In this document: one piece after another, positions 16,066-25,332 of the stretch
Layout of the letters: each line of letters begins with the position of its first letter
Position numbering within the stretch: the first letter of the stretch is position 1
Source: an uncultured bacterium
Lineage (GTDB): Bacteria; Nitrospirota; Thermodesulfovibrionia; Thermodesulfovibrionales; Thermodesulfovibrionaceae
NCBI GenBank assembly: GCA_937998865.1
Contig: CALLBR010000039.1
Span: 1-64,000, forward strand
Direction: 5' to 3'
DNA: 64,000 bases
Program-made: the position numbers and the translations under genes
The notes under the pieces: model-generated
Databases searched by the model: none
The model's input: the letters and a program-made list of their open reading frames with translations, nothing else
Told to the model about the DNA's origin: nothing

Positions 16066-18456
16066 TTAGGGGATAAAATAATATCTTAACCCTCCACCAA
16101 TACTCCATTCATTATAGCTACCTGAAATGTTTCCTTTTCCCTGTACATATATTGAGATATTTTTTGTTATATTATGTCTTCCTGAGATTTCAAAGCTTCC
16201 ACCAAATTTTGATTTTTTCTCACTTTCATAGTAACCTTTAAGGTCTCCAAGGGCTGAGGAACCAAATAAACTTAAATTTTCTGAAAACTTTGGATAATGG
16301 GGACTTGAATCATTTCTGTAATAAATATAGCCCAGAGAGGCTTTTATATCCAATGCAATGCCACAACATTCTTTAACTTGATATCTAAAGGTAGGTCCTA
16401 ACATGGTAAAAATTTGGGGACTAAAATAACCACCATGACCATAGGTGAAAAAGTTACTATTTCTGTTAAAGTGTTTAACTACAAAAAAAGCTCCAATGTC
16501 AAATTGTTTTTTTTCATCCAACAAGATAGTTTTCCCTATACTAATATTACCTCCCAGATAATAGTTTTCCCATACATTTTTACCCCAAATGTAGTCAAAT
16601 TCTCCAGAGATAGTAAGCCAATAGGAGTTTGATAAATCAAAATTTATGCCTCCATTAATTCCTGTTTTTATTACTCTGCCCCACTTAGAAGAAGAGTAAG
16701 GGTCCTTTTGTCCTTGTATAGAAAGTATTGACTCTTCTGTTGAATTTTGATGGAGATTAATATAAAAATTCTTATAATCCAAATTTAAAGAAAATAGAAG
16801 CATTGGTGAGACAGTACCATTAAGAGGAGTTGAACTAATAGAAAATAAAATATGAGGATAACCTTCTATTTCATAAAATATTTCAGGCTGAAAAAGCCAC
16901 TTGGAGGTAATGGGACTGTTTTTTTGAGGCTCTCCGTTAAGGTATCTATAATATTTACCCACATAGGGTGCACTGCTTAAGGAACCTGAATTAACATATT
17001 TTGGAATTAATCTTAAGCTTAGAACTTTCCCTTCTCTTATTGGATAATGAAGAGAAAAAGGTATTGTTAACTCACTTAGTTTTGATAATCCCTGATCTCC
17101 TGACTTAAATCTAAAAGTACTTCCAAACTGGAAAGAAGGAAACTGCTCTCTCCAGTAACAGGCTTTATTGTTTAAGGAGTCCACATGGGAGGCTAATAAG
17201 GGGAAACCTTCGTTGCAATACCATTCAGCAGCCTTTTGTTTTGATATGGTATCTGATTGTTTGGAAAGCTTCTTTATTGTACTGAAGGCTTTGGAGTAAT
17301 TTTTATCATTAAGTTCTCTGTTAGCTTTTCTTAAAAAGGCATCAGCCTTTAAAAGATTAAGTTTATCTGAGGAGATTTTGCTTTTTTCAATTAGATCTAT
17401 TAATTCTTGGTCTTTATTTAAGTCATTGTAACAGTAAGCAATTCCAAGTAAATACTCTTCCTTAGGTTCTTTTTGGTAAAGTTCAGAAAATAGATTTAAT
17501 GCTTTTTCATATTCTCTCCCGTTATAGTAATGCCATGCTAAAAGAGTTTTAGCTGTAATATCTTGTGGTGAGATTTTTAATATTTCTTTAGCGATTTTTT
17601 CCATCTCTGGAGAAGACTTGTCTTTTTCACTAATAAGGGAGGAAAGTTCATAGAGTATTCCTAACCTGAGCTCAGGTTCAATGTTACAAGGGAGTAGTTT
17701 CTCAAAAGTCTTCTTAGATGCTTCGTATTCATTGAAATTTCTTAATTTCTGGGCAGTATTAAAAAAGATTTCTGGATTAAGGCAGTTATATAAATATCTC
17801 TCATTTTTCATCAAGAAATCTAAAAAAACTGATTTTTCTTGTGAATCTTCAATTGCTTTAAAACTCTTTGTAATGATCCCTTTATGAATTTCATTTAAGT
17901 AGTCCTTGCCTTCTTCATCACTGAGGCTTAAAGCATATTGCTCTGCTTCCACGTAATTTTCCATCTTTATTGAGATCTCAATAATGTTTTTTAATACTTC
18001 CTTTTCTCTATAAGGGATTTTGTAGAGATACTGAAAATGTTTGAGTGCTTCTTCGAAGAGTCTTTGATTTTTTAGGGAATAAGCAAGTCCAAGTCTTGCA
18101 GATAGAGCCATATCTCTATTCTGTGATTCTATAAGAGTGAAAAATTTATTTGAGGCTTCTTCATATTTTCCCTCTTCATAGGATTCCCATGCCTTTTTTA
18201 AAACTGAATTTTCTATAATTTTTCTATCTATCTTTTTTGTTATAGGTTCTGCTTTGGGTTTTTCAATGACTATTTTTTCTTGCTTTTTTATTAGTGGTTG
18301 CTCCAAGGAAGTTTTATCAGGTTGCATAGGGCTTTGAATAATCTTTGTAGATTCACCAAATTTCTCAATCTTAATAATATGTTCCTGCTTTTCCTCTTGC
18401 CCATAAATATTGCTAATCAGGATAAGACTAAATAAAATAAGAAGTAATGCCTTCAT
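16066..18456 (-). CDS. bcsC: Cellulose synthase operon outer-membrane protein, BcsC-like (TPR + beta-barrel)
   Basis: 796 residues from the ATG at 18456; this start shares an ATGA overlap with the bcsZ stop and has GGGAGGAG before it. A longer form starting at 18468 is possible. Signal peptide (MKALLLILFSLILISNIYG), a basic/proline linker, about nine TPR-like helical pairs (about 85-430), then a beta-rich C-terminal part (about 445-796) that ends GGGLRYYFIP like an outer-membrane barrel. BcsC guides cellulose through the periplasm and outer membrane. It is shorter than the about 1150-residue enterobacterial protein because it has fewer TPRs. It is the last gene of the bcsABZC operon. Confidence 0.88.
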   Translation of the reverse strand: MKALLLILFSLILISNIYGQEEKQEHIIKIEKFGESTKIIQSPMQPDKTSLEQPLIKKQEKIVIEKPKAEPITKKIDRKIIENSVLKKAWESYEEGKYEEASNKFFTLIESQNRDMALSARLGLAYSLKNQRLFEEALKHFQYLYKIPYREKEVLKNIIEISIKMENYVEAEQYALSLSDEEGKDYLNEIHKGIITKSFKAIEDSQEKSVFLDFLMKNERYLYNCLNPEIFFNTAQKLRNFNEYEASKKTFEKLLPCNIEPELRLGILYELSSLISEKDKSSPEMEKIAKEILKISPQDITAKTLLAWHYYNGREYEKALNLFSELYQKEPKEEYLLGIAYCYNDLNKDQELIDLIEKSKISSDKLNLLKADAFLRKANRELNDKNYSKAFSTIKKLSKQSDTISKQKAAEWYCNEGFPLLASHVDSLNNKACYWREQFPSFQFGSTFRFKSGDQGLSKLSELTIPFSLHYPIREGKVLSLRLIPKYVNSGSLSSAPYVGKYYRYLNGEPQKNSPITSKWLFQPEIFYEIEGYPHILFSISSTPLNGTVSPMLLFSLNLDYKNFYINLHQNSTEESILSIQGQKDPYSSSKWGRVIKTGINGGINFDLSNSYWLTISGEFDYIWGKNVWENYYLGGNISIGKTILLDEKKQFDIGAFFVVKHFNRNSNFFTYGHGGYFSPQIFTMLGPTFRYQVKECCGIALDIKASLGYIYYRNDSSPHYPKFSENLSLFGSSALGDLKGYYESEKKSKFGGSFEISGRHNITKNISIYVQGKGNISGSYNEWSIGGGLRYYFIP

Positions 18457-19496
18457 CTCTCCTCCCATTTAAGAATTAAGAGGGAAAGAGTAAAGGAGTA
18501 GTAATTTTTCTCTTCCTGCATTTTCCTAAACCCTGTATCTTTTAGTTTTTCCCCTAGCTGAGTCTTTCCAATTTTTTTTGCCAAGTAAGAAAATATTAAA
18601 TAATGCATAGCCATAGCATCTTGAGAAGAAAGTCTTCCATCCTTTAGGTTTAAGTCCTTTGGAATATAGTTAATTTTTTCTGTGAGTTCTAAAAAATTTC
18701 TAAATTTTTCCAAAATTTTATTTTCCTTAGCCATAACTGCATAAAGAGGTATTCTAATTGCCTCAAAACCAAAAATACTCTCTCTGTCATCAGGCAGAGT
18801 TATGGTATTATTATTCTGTATGACAATCCAATCAGCAGGAAGGCTATACTGCCCAAAATTAACTTTTTCTAAAAATCTTATACTTTCAGAATAAAAATTT
18901 TCCCAAAAATCTTTATCACTAATGGCTGCAAATGCTTTATAGGCTGGCAGAATATAGTAGGAAGGATTAAGAATCAAAGATTCTCCCTTTTGAAAACCAA
19001 AATATCCTGGTAAAAGATATTGGTAACTGTCTCTCTTAATTATCAAAAGCTCCTTTATATCCTTAATAATTGCCTTTGCTTCATTTATAAATTCCTCCTT
19101 ACGCCATTTTTCTCCAGCCAGGCATAAGGCATAGGCAACTAAAGTATCTCCATCTGTGGCATTATTGTAGTCTAAGACTGTCCATTTACCAGAGATATGC
19201 TTTCCCCAGCTCCAGGAGAGGAGATTATCGCCTTTTCTTTTTTGAAGGTTAAATTTCGTCCAATTCCACAGTTTTTCAAAGGTCTCTTTATCATCAAACA
19301 AAACACTAAGTAGCATTCCATAGCCTTGTGCTTCAGAATGAGTAATAGAGTTATTTTGAAAGTCTATAACTCTACCATCCTCTGAGATAAAGTTTTTTTT
19401 GTAGTATATCCATTTATCTATAAGCATATCTGCAAAGGCATATTTATGAAAAAAGATAACTAAAAACACAAATAAAATTTTATTTTTCAGATTCAT
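18453..19496 (-). CDS. bcsZ: Periplasmic endoglucanase, GH8 family (BcsZ)
   Basis: 347 residues with a signal peptide (1-22). GH8 signature regions: SEAQGYGMLL with the general acid E55, WSWGK, NNATDGDTLVAYAL (D115, D117), and GFEAIRIPLY at 242-251. In enterobacterial BcsZ the matching position in YDAIR is the catalytic aspartate; here it is E245, a conservative change worth checking. BcsZ trims nascent cellulose in the periplasm and is needed for normal polymer export. It overlaps bcsB by 17 nt and bcsC by 4 nt, so it belongs to one translation-coupled operon. Confidence 0.9.
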   Translation of the reverse strand: MNLKNKILFVFLVIFFHKYAFADMLIDKWIYYKKNFISEDGRVIDFQNNSITHSEAQGYGMLLSVLFDDKETFEKLWNWTKFNLQKRKGDNLLSWSWGKHISGKWTVLDYNNATDGDTLVAYALCLAGEKWRKEEFINEAKAIIKDIKELLIIKRDSYQYLLPGYFGFQKGESLILNPSYYILPAYKAFAAISDKDFWENFYSESIRFLEKVNFGQYSLPADWIVIQNNNTITLPDDRESIFGFEAIRIPLYAVMAKENKILEKFRNFLELTEKINYIPKDLNLKDGRLSSQDAMAMHYLIFSYLAKKIGKTQLGEKLKDTGFRKMQEEKNYYSFTLSLLILKWEER

Positions 19497-21702
19497 TTAG
19501 CCTTTTCCTTTTAAAGCTTTGTAAAGCTCTGTAAATAAAGTAAGCCAAGATTGTAATCAAAATTATCATTAAAATTGTAAAAGCCATAGGATGGGCATAA
19601 ATCCAAGCATATAAACCTGAAAAAATTCCCATATTGCCTACATAATAAACTCTATCAGTATAGTAGGAAGATACAGTCTCTTCAGGATTTTGAGGATCAA
19701 AAATAGTTAAGGCACCACCTACTTTTGCCGTAAAGGAAGGCTCCCAGAGGGGATCAACTCCCTTTATAAGAGATTCCTCATCAGAGGCTGTAAAAATAAT
19801 GGAGGTTTTTCTACTTTCATAGGGAGATTCAAACTCTGAAAGCACTGTCCATTTACCATCCTGTTTACCGGAGAAATTGATACTGGATTTAGTAAAGACA
19901 AACTCTGACTTTGACTTAAAAATTGGTAAAAATTTCTCAATAAAGGCTCTAAACTTTGAATTTAAACTGGTTTCACCCTTTTCAAAATGTTTCACAAGAT
20001 AGTAGATAAAACTACCTCCTTGTTGTATTTGGATGCCAGCTGAGTTAAGAAAATCTTTTGGAGTTTTTTCATAAGAGCCCACTAAAAGAATATTTTTATT
20101 TTTCAATTTTTTTATGTCATAAGAAACTTTAATGCCAAAAGGAACATATCCAGCTCTTTGAGCAGATAAGGCAACAAGATTTATAGCAGCAGACAAAGTC
20201 TTATTGTCTTGGTCTGTTATGAAAAGCCCTGTGTTGCTAAAATCTGCTGGTTTAGAAAAGGGAAAGGCATCTGTAAAAAATAATGATAAATTAGGCATTT
20301 CTGTCCAAGAGGGCATATTAGGTAATGATAGCTTTGAATCCTCAAAAATAGTAAGTTGAAGATTCTCTGTCTGCACAAACTCACAGTACCCTGTTATAAG
20401 AGGAGACAAAACTGCTGTAAAAGTTATCAAATTATAGCCTGGCTTAAATAAACTTAAGGGTAAGTCAATAATGTAATTCCTTATTAATCCTCCTTTTATG
20501 TTATCAAGGTGAATTGAGGCTACGTATTTACCATTTATTTGAAGGTTAAGGCTGCTGTCTTTTCTCATCCCACTTCCATAACTAAAATTAAGCTTCAGGG
20601 ATATGAAAGAATTTGGTTTAAGAAATACATAAGAAGGTAGTCTAAAATCCAATGTTGTGGACTTTGCACCAACTCCTCTAAAGTTTGTGTTGAAGAAGTT
20701 CAAATCTCTAAAAGAATATTCATAACCTGGAAGCAAAACTCCTCTTCCAGCAGGAGCATTTTTAGGGACTAAGTTTATATTATCAATCTTCATATACTGA
20801 ACTTGTGGGAAAGGAAAATTAATGGAGGAAAAGGCTAATACGGATTTTCTGAGCTCTTCATAATTGTCTCCCTTAAGGATAATGTAAGCATAATAGGGAT
20901 CATCCTTTGGAGCAATAATTTTTATAATACTTCCTTTTTCTTGAATAGAGTCTCCTATAGTTTCCCTAATAAATTCACTTTCACCAATTATGATATTGTC
21001 AATACCCTTTTTTACTTTCTCGGAAATTTGAAAATTAACCGGCCTATATTCAAACTTTAGAGCAATAGCAGAAGCTACCATGGAAGCTAATTCAATAGTC
21101 TCTTCTTTTTTATTATTTACAACAAGATTAACTTCGTTTTTCCCAAACATTTTTGAGTCAAAGAGAAAATTAGCTATTGAAGATAAGTTTTCAGGTACTT
21201 TTTTTAAAGATATTTCAAAATCAAGGGTAGCTTTATCAAATTCAAGGGTTGTCCATAGTTCAGGTGAAGAGGGGTCTTCGCATTCATTTGTAAAGTGATG
21301 TGCTACAGTAAAGTTTAACTCATTGTATCCAGACTTTAGGAGGTTTACTGGAAGATTAATAGAGGCTTTACCTTGAGGTAACTGAGGATTAAGAGTTATC
21401 TGAGCAATAGGATGTTCGTTAAGCCATACTACAAGCCTTGACCTATTTTGAAGCAAAGCTGTAGAGTTTATATAGGAAAAATTAAGGACTGCCTTATTAA
21501 TCTGCCATCTGTCTGGAATGGGAATCTTCATCTTCATGTGATTTGCCATACCCATTAGGGTTGTGGTACTTACTGGTGTAACTTTAGAAAGAGGAATATT
21601 GATTTTTAAAATTTCCTGAGAGTAAACATCCTTTGAAGCAAAAATAATTAATGCCAAAAAACATAAAGAGAAAATTATTTTGAAATGCTGAATCCTCTCC
21701 AT
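19480..21702 (-). CDS. bcsB: Cellulose synthase subunit B (periplasmic, membrane-anchored)
   Basis: 740 residues. N-terminal signal segment (about 11-29), two repeats of a jelly-roll carbohydrate-binding plus flavodoxin-like module (about 40-320 and 345-680), and one C-terminal membrane helix (about 703-724) followed by a basic cytoplasmic tail (RALQSFKRKR). Conserved pieces include LNEHPIAQI and ECEDPSSPELWTTLE. BcsB pairs with BcsA at the inner membrane and helps pull the glucan through the periplasm. It overlaps bcsA by 28 nt and bcsZ by 17 nt. Confidence 0.92.
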   Translation of the reverse strand: MERIQHFKIIFSLCFLALIIFASKDVYSQEILKINIPLSKVTPVSTTTLMGMANHMKMKIPIPDRWQINKAVLNFSYINSTALLQNRSRLVVWLNEHPIAQITLNPQLPQGKASINLPVNLLKSGYNELNFTVAHHFTNECEDPSSPELWTTLEFDKATLDFEISLKKVPENLSSIANFLFDSKMFGKNEVNLVVNNKKEETIELASMVASAIALKFEYRPVNFQISEKVKKGIDNIIIGESEFIRETIGDSIQEKGSIIKIIAPKDDPYYAYIILKGDNYEELRKSVLAFSSINFPFPQVQYMKIDNINLVPKNAPAGRGVLLPGYEYSFRDLNFFNTNFRGVGAKSTTLDFRLPSYVFLKPNSFISLKLNFSYGSGMRKDSSLNLQINGKYVASIHLDNIKGGLIRNYIIDLPLSLFKPGYNLITFTAVLSPLITGYCEFVQTENLQLTIFEDSKLSLPNMPSWTEMPNLSLFFTDAFPFSKPADFSNTGLFITDQDNKTLSAAINLVALSAQRAGYVPFGIKVSYDIKKLKNKNILLVGSYEKTPKDFLNSAGIQIQQGGSFIYYLVKHFEKGETSLNSKFRAFIEKFLPIFKSKSEFVFTKSSINFSGKQDGKWTVLSEFESPYESRKTSIIFTASDEESLIKGVDPLWEPSFTAKVGGALTIFDPQNPEETVSSYYTDRVYYVGNMGIFSGLYAWIYAHPMAFTILMIILITILAYFIYRALQSFKRKRLNESEK

Positions 21703-23945
21703 ATCTCCCCCAAATTTTTATATTTTTTTATCTTTGATAACATAAATTCTGCCAATCCCCTTATATTTCTTCCCATAGCCTGAAAGCCTGTTATAAGTAA
21801 ATATGTAAAACCAGCCAATATTCCTTTTTGTCTTTGCCTTCTTTGCCAGAAAAATTCCCATCTTCCACTGTCACCATAAACATATTTGACTATAGTGCTT
21901 TCTTCATTGCTTTCATGAAAACTACATCCTATGTGTAAAGATTTATCAAGAATACTTACTCTTTTTACTACTAATAAAAAACTAAACTTTTCTCCAAAAT
22001 TGTTCCATGTTAATATCTCAAGAGTTTGATTTAAAAAAGGTATGAAATTTACATTTTTCATTTCTAAAGCCAAGCCACCTAAGGAAATATCCTTAACTTT
22101 AGCTTTGAAGCTTCTTAAAGTGCCAGGAACAATTATCAAAGCCTCCTCTTCTGTTAAGATTCTGTGATATCTTCTAATTTGTCTTAACTCATATAGAGCA
22201 CCTATGCAGGCAATAATCATAACTAAATTGAAAATAGTCCAAGACATGCAAACAGCCACAGCACCCCTTTCAAGGGGTGAATAAAGCCACTTATTTATGC
22301 CTGCATAAATACCAACAAGACATAATAGGAAAAGAACATAAAAGGGTATAACTCTCATATTAACAACACTTTCTTTCAGACTTACTCCCTTTGGAGTAAC
22401 CTTAAATGTAGGAGCCTTGGGATTAAGAATAGCACCAATAGTTGGAAAAAGTAAGAAAAAACTTTGAGCTGTCTCAAAAACTTCAGAAAAGAAAGGATGT
22501 CTAACTTTCCCATATAGATAATTAGAAATACTAAAGGATCCTAAGAGATGAGGGAGTGCATAGGATAGGATTTGTTCAATAGATACGTTATAAACTCTCA
22601 AAGTAAAAAGAAGATAAAAAAGAGGTGCAAAAATAAAAATTACCCTTGCCATCCCAAAAAACCAAAATATACAGTTATTTGTATAGCATAATTTTTGATA
22701 CCATTTTAACCCTTTTTGTTTGAAAGGATTTTTAAGCATAAGTATTTGAATCATACCCTGAGTCCATCGGCTTCTTTGAGTTATAAAGTCATCAAAGGTT
22801 TCTGGTGAAAGACCACATAGCATAGGTTTTTTCAGATAGGCACTTCTATAACCTCTACTGTGAAGAGTTAGAGATGTTTCTGCATCCTCTGTAATTGTTT
22901 TTCCAGAAAAACCTCCTGCTTCCTCAAGGTATTTTCTCCTTAAAACAGCTCCAGAGCCACAGAAAAAGGAGGAATTCCAAAAATCTAAACCTCTGTGAAT
23001 CTCACTGTAAAACATCTCATTTTCTCCTGGTGCTTCAGCATAGGTGCCAAGATTTTTTTCAATGGGAGATGGATTGATAAAAAAGTGGGGAGTTTGAACT
23101 AAGAAAAGCTTTTCATCTTTAAGAAAGAATCCTACAGTTTTGTCAAGGAAATCTGTTGTGGGAACATGGTCACAATCTAAAACAACTATCAAATCCCCTC
23201 CTTTTTTGGGAAGGTTTCCGTAGCAATACCACTCTGAACCTTTTAATCTCTCTTCACTATAACCTTCAGAAGTAAGCCATAGAGCATTATTAAGATTTCC
23301 AGCTTTTGCATGCTCATTTTTTTGCCTAGTAATGTAATTTATCTCAAATTCCTGGGCAATCTTTTTTAAGGTTTCATATCTTTGCCATGCCTTTGCTCTT
23401 TTTTCAGGTTCTGGTTGATTTCTTTTTTCGAGTGTGCCACCATCATCGAGAATAAATATGTTAAGTTTTTCCTTGGGGTATTTCATCTCTTTACAGGCAA
23501 TAACAGTAGTTCTTATGATTTCAAGGGGCTCATTATAAGTAGGAATAAAAATATCAACTGTGGGAAGTAATTTTTTGTCTTCAGGTAGTTCGGGAGGAAC
23601 TCGTTTTATAGGATTTATATTAACAAATATTCCAAGGATATAAATTGCAATGGCATACGTTTCAGCGAGATATAGCAAAAGCATGGAGATAATATCAAAT
23701 ACTCCTGTATAACTTAAGGTATTAAAAGTTCTGAAAATCCAATATCTTAATGTGAGAAAAAATCCAATAGATAAGACTAAAACTCTTAAAAATTGATGCT
23801 TTTCTTTTCTTGTAAGAAAGAGTATTAATGCCAATGAAAAATAGGCTAATACTGATTGCTGAAAAATGTCGAGGTAAAGTGAGGAAACTAAAATTAAAGC
23901 AAAAGCAATTAATATAATTGATATTACTCTAACTTTATAAATCAT
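21675..23945 (-). CDS. bcsA: Cellulose synthase catalytic subunit with PilZ domain
   Basis: 756 residues from the ATG at 23945 (a TTG at 23957 would add four; numbering below uses the longer form). Membrane helices lie at about 8-30, 35-75, 85-112 and 430-585. The GT2 domain has DDGG (171-174), the UDP/metal DCD (261-263), FFCGSG (331-336), TED (356-358) and QRSRW (394-398) that binds the acceptor. After the last helix, RQIRR (592-596) and DISLGG (623-628) are the c-di-GMP-binding motifs of PilZ. It makes beta-1,4-glucan from UDP-glucose and exports it, activated by c-di-GMP. All key residues are intact. First gene of the operon. Confidence 0.96.
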   Translation of the reverse strand: MIYKVRVISIILIAFALILVSSLYLDIFQQSVLAYFSLALILFLTRKEKHQFLRVLVLSIGFFLTLRYWIFRTFNTLSYTGVFDIISMLLLYLAETYAIAIYILGIFVNINPIKRVPPELPEDKKLLPTVDIFIPTYNEPLEIIRTTVIACKEMKYPKEKLNIFILDDGGTLEKRNQPEPEKRAKAWQRYETLKKIAQEFEINYITRQKNEHAKAGNLNNALWLTSEGYSEERLKGSEWYCYGNLPKKGGDLIVVLDCDHVPTTDFLDKTVGFFLKDEKLFLVQTPHFFINPSPIEKNLGTYAEAPGENEMFYSEIHRGLDFWNSSFFCGSGAVLRRKYLEEAGGFSGKTITEDAETSLTLHSRGYRSAYLKKPMLCGLSPETFDDFITQRSRWTQGMIQILMLKNPFKQKGLKWYQKLCYTNNCIFWFFGMARVIFIFAPLFYLLFTLRVYNVSIEQILSYALPHLLGSFSISNYLYGKVRHPFFSEVFETAQSFFLLFPTIGAILNPKAPTFKVTPKGVSLKESVVNMRVIPFYVLFLLCLVGIYAGINKWLYSPLERGAVAVCMSWTIFNLVMIIACIGALYELRQIRRYHRILTEEEALIIVPGTLRSFKAKVKDISLGGLALEMKNVNFIPFLNQTLEILTWNNFGEKFSFLLVVKRVSILDKSLHIGCSFHESNEESTIVKYVYGDSGRWEFFWQRRQRQKGILAGFTYLLITGFQAMGRNIRGLAEFMLSKIKKYKNLGEIWRGFSISK

Positions 23946-23963
23946 AGAAATGGACAATAATAA

Positions 23964-23992
23964 ATTATATTTTTTTTGATTCCATAATTCAA
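23964..23992 (-). promoter_or_regulatory. Promoter of the bcsABZC operon
   Basis: On the minus strand: -35 TTGAAT (23987-23992), 17-nt spacer, perfect -10 TATAAT (23964-23969). The expected transcription start is at about 23957, where a TTG in frame with bcsA lies; the first ATG is 12 nt further on. No ribosome binding site is visible, so bcsA is translated from a very short or absent leader. Confidence 0.7.
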
Positions 23993-24037
23993 GAGATAAG
24001 TCAAAGGAGGATTATAAATTTTCAATAAATGTACATA

Positions 24038-24067
24038 TTGACTTAACTGTATTTGTAAGGTTATAGT
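24038..24067 (+). promoter_or_regulatory. Promoter of the tRNA-CAT / zinc-ribbon gene transcript
   Basis: -35 TTGACT (24038-24043), 18-nt spacer, -10 TATAGT (24062-24067). The expected start is about 18 nt before the tRNA, giving a short 5' leader for RNase P. Confidence 0.6.
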
Positions 24068-24091
24068 AATCTTGTAGTGTCTGTTTTGACT

Positions 24092-24165
24092 GGGCCCATA
24101 GCTCAGCTGGTCAGAGCTACCGGCTCATAACCGGTTGGTCCCAGGTTCGAATCCTGGTGGGCCCA
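24092..24165 (+). tRNA. tRNA with anticodon CAT (probably elongator tRNA-Met)
   Basis: The acceptor stem GGGCCCA pairs with TGGGCCC; the anticodon arm ACCGG-CTCATAA-CCGGT carries CAT; the T arm is CCAGG-TTCGAAT-CCTGG and the discriminator A. The first acceptor pair is G-C, so it is not a classic initiator tRNA with a 1-72 mismatch. A CAT anticodon may also mark tRNA-Ile2 after lysidine modification; the sequence alone does not fully exclude this. CCA is not encoded. It has its own promoter and lies 29 nt before a protein gene. Confidence 0.93.
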
Positions 24166-24193
24166 TTTCCAACAAAGAGGAGATAAAGCAAGA

Positions 24194-24931
24194 GTGGTGG
24201 AGGAGTTAAAAACTCTCATTGAATTACAACAAATAGATTCTCAAATAATTTCTCTAAGGCAGCAAACAGAATTAATCCCCTTAGAAATAAAAAAAATCGA
24301 TGAGATGATATCTAAAGTTCAGAGTGATTTTGAAAATGAAAATAAAAAACTAATTGAATTTGAAAAAAGGAAAAAGGAAAAAGAGAGAGAAATCGAAGAT
24401 TTAAATGATAAGATAAGAAAACTGAAAGAAAAAACTTCACAAGTGAAAACTAATAAGGAATATCAGGCTTTACTTCATGAAATTGAGAGTGTAGAGGAGA
24501 CAATAAGAGCAAAAGAAGAAATTCTTCTTCAGACCATGTATGAAATTGATGAGTACAAGAAGAAGATTGAAAATATAAAAAAGGAAACTTCTTCAAAAAA
24601 GAGTGAATTAGAGCAAAAAAAGACTGAATTAGAGAGTAAAATTGAAGGATTGCATCAAGAGATAGAAAGATTAAAGAATCTTCGTAAAGAAATAGCCATT
24701 AATATACCTTCCTCTCTTTATGACGAATATAGAGAACTTATGAAGAAGCACAAAGGTACTGCTGTTGTGCAAGTAATAAACTCCGTTTGTCAGGGATGCT
24801 TCTTACATATCCCTCCCCAACTTTATGTTGAGATAAAGCTTAATCAATCAATTAAGTATTGTCCTCAATGTGGTCGCATTTTATATTTCAAAGCTAAGGA
24901 AAAAGAAGAAGAACAAAGGGTCATTTCTTAA
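24194..24931 (+). CDS. Coiled-coil protein with C-terminal zinc ribbon (PF02591/CT398 type)
   Basis: 245 residues starting GTG at 24194. Residues about 5-170 form a long charged coiled coil in two helices. The C-terminal part has C199, C202, C223 and C226 (VCQGCF...YCPQCGRIL), the zinc ribbon of the PF02591 family. A nucleic-acid or scaffold role has been proposed for homologues, but a precise function is not established. The stop codon overlaps the start of the RNase H-like gene by one base, and both follow tRNA-CAT in one unit. Confidence 0.85.
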   Translation: MVEELKTLIELQQIDSQIISLRQQTELIPLEIKKIDEMISKVQSDFENENKKLIEFEKRKKEKEREIEDLNDKIRKLKEKTSQVKTNKEYQALLHEIESVEETIRAKEEILLQTMYEIDEYKKKIENIKKETSSKKSELEQKKTELESKIEGLHQEIERLKNLRKEIAINIPSSLYDEYRELMKKHKGTAVVQVINSVCQGCFLHIPPQLYVEIKLNQSIKYCPQCGRILYFKAKEKEEEQRVIS

Positions 24932-25332
24932 TGAAAGCAAAGCTTCACTGTGATGGAGCTTCGCGAGGTAACCCTGGTGAGGCAGGAATAGGATGTTTTA
25001 TTCAGCTAAGTGACGGAAGAACTATAAAAATATCAGAGCATATTGGCATAACCACTAACAATGTAGCTGAATATAAGGCTTTAATCAAGGGTTTAGAGGC
25101 TGCTAAAGAGGCAGGTGCCGAGGAAATTGAGATTTTTTCAGATAGTGAATTATTAGTAAGACAAATTTGTGGTATCTATAAGGTTAAAAATAAAAATCTC
25201 AGGGAACTCTATGAGAGAGTCAGAAAACTTCTGAGCAAATTTAAATTATACACAATAACACACATAAAAAGAGATGATAATGCCATTGCTGACATTCTTG
25301 CAAAAGAGGCCACATGGAAATCAGGAAAATAA
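24931..25332 (+). CDS. Ribonuclease HI family protein (short, archaeal-like)
   Basis: 133 residues with the RNase H fold and all four catalytic acids: D8 (CDGASRGNPG), E47 (NNVAEYKAL), D71 (SDSELLVRQ) and D121 (NAIADILAKEA). H111 and R114 lie in HIKRDDN. It lacks the basic protrusion of E. coli RNase HI, like archaeal and Gram-positive YpdQ/RnhA-type proteins. The expected activity is cutting RNA in RNA/DNA hybrids. It overlaps the following thiolase gene by 19 nt. Confidence 0.9.
   Translation: MKAKLHCDGASRGNPGEAGIGCFIQLSDGRTIKISEHIGITTNNVAEYKALIKGLEAAKEAGAEEIEIFSDSELLVRQICGIYKVKNKNLRELYERVRKLLSKFKLYTITHIKRDDNAIADILAKEATWKSGK

Noticed and set aside
24092-24165. Initiator tRNA-fMet
   Set aside because: The first acceptor pair is a normal G-C and the anticodon stem lacks three consecutive G-C pairs next to the loop as found in initiators; elongator Met or Ile2 is more likely.
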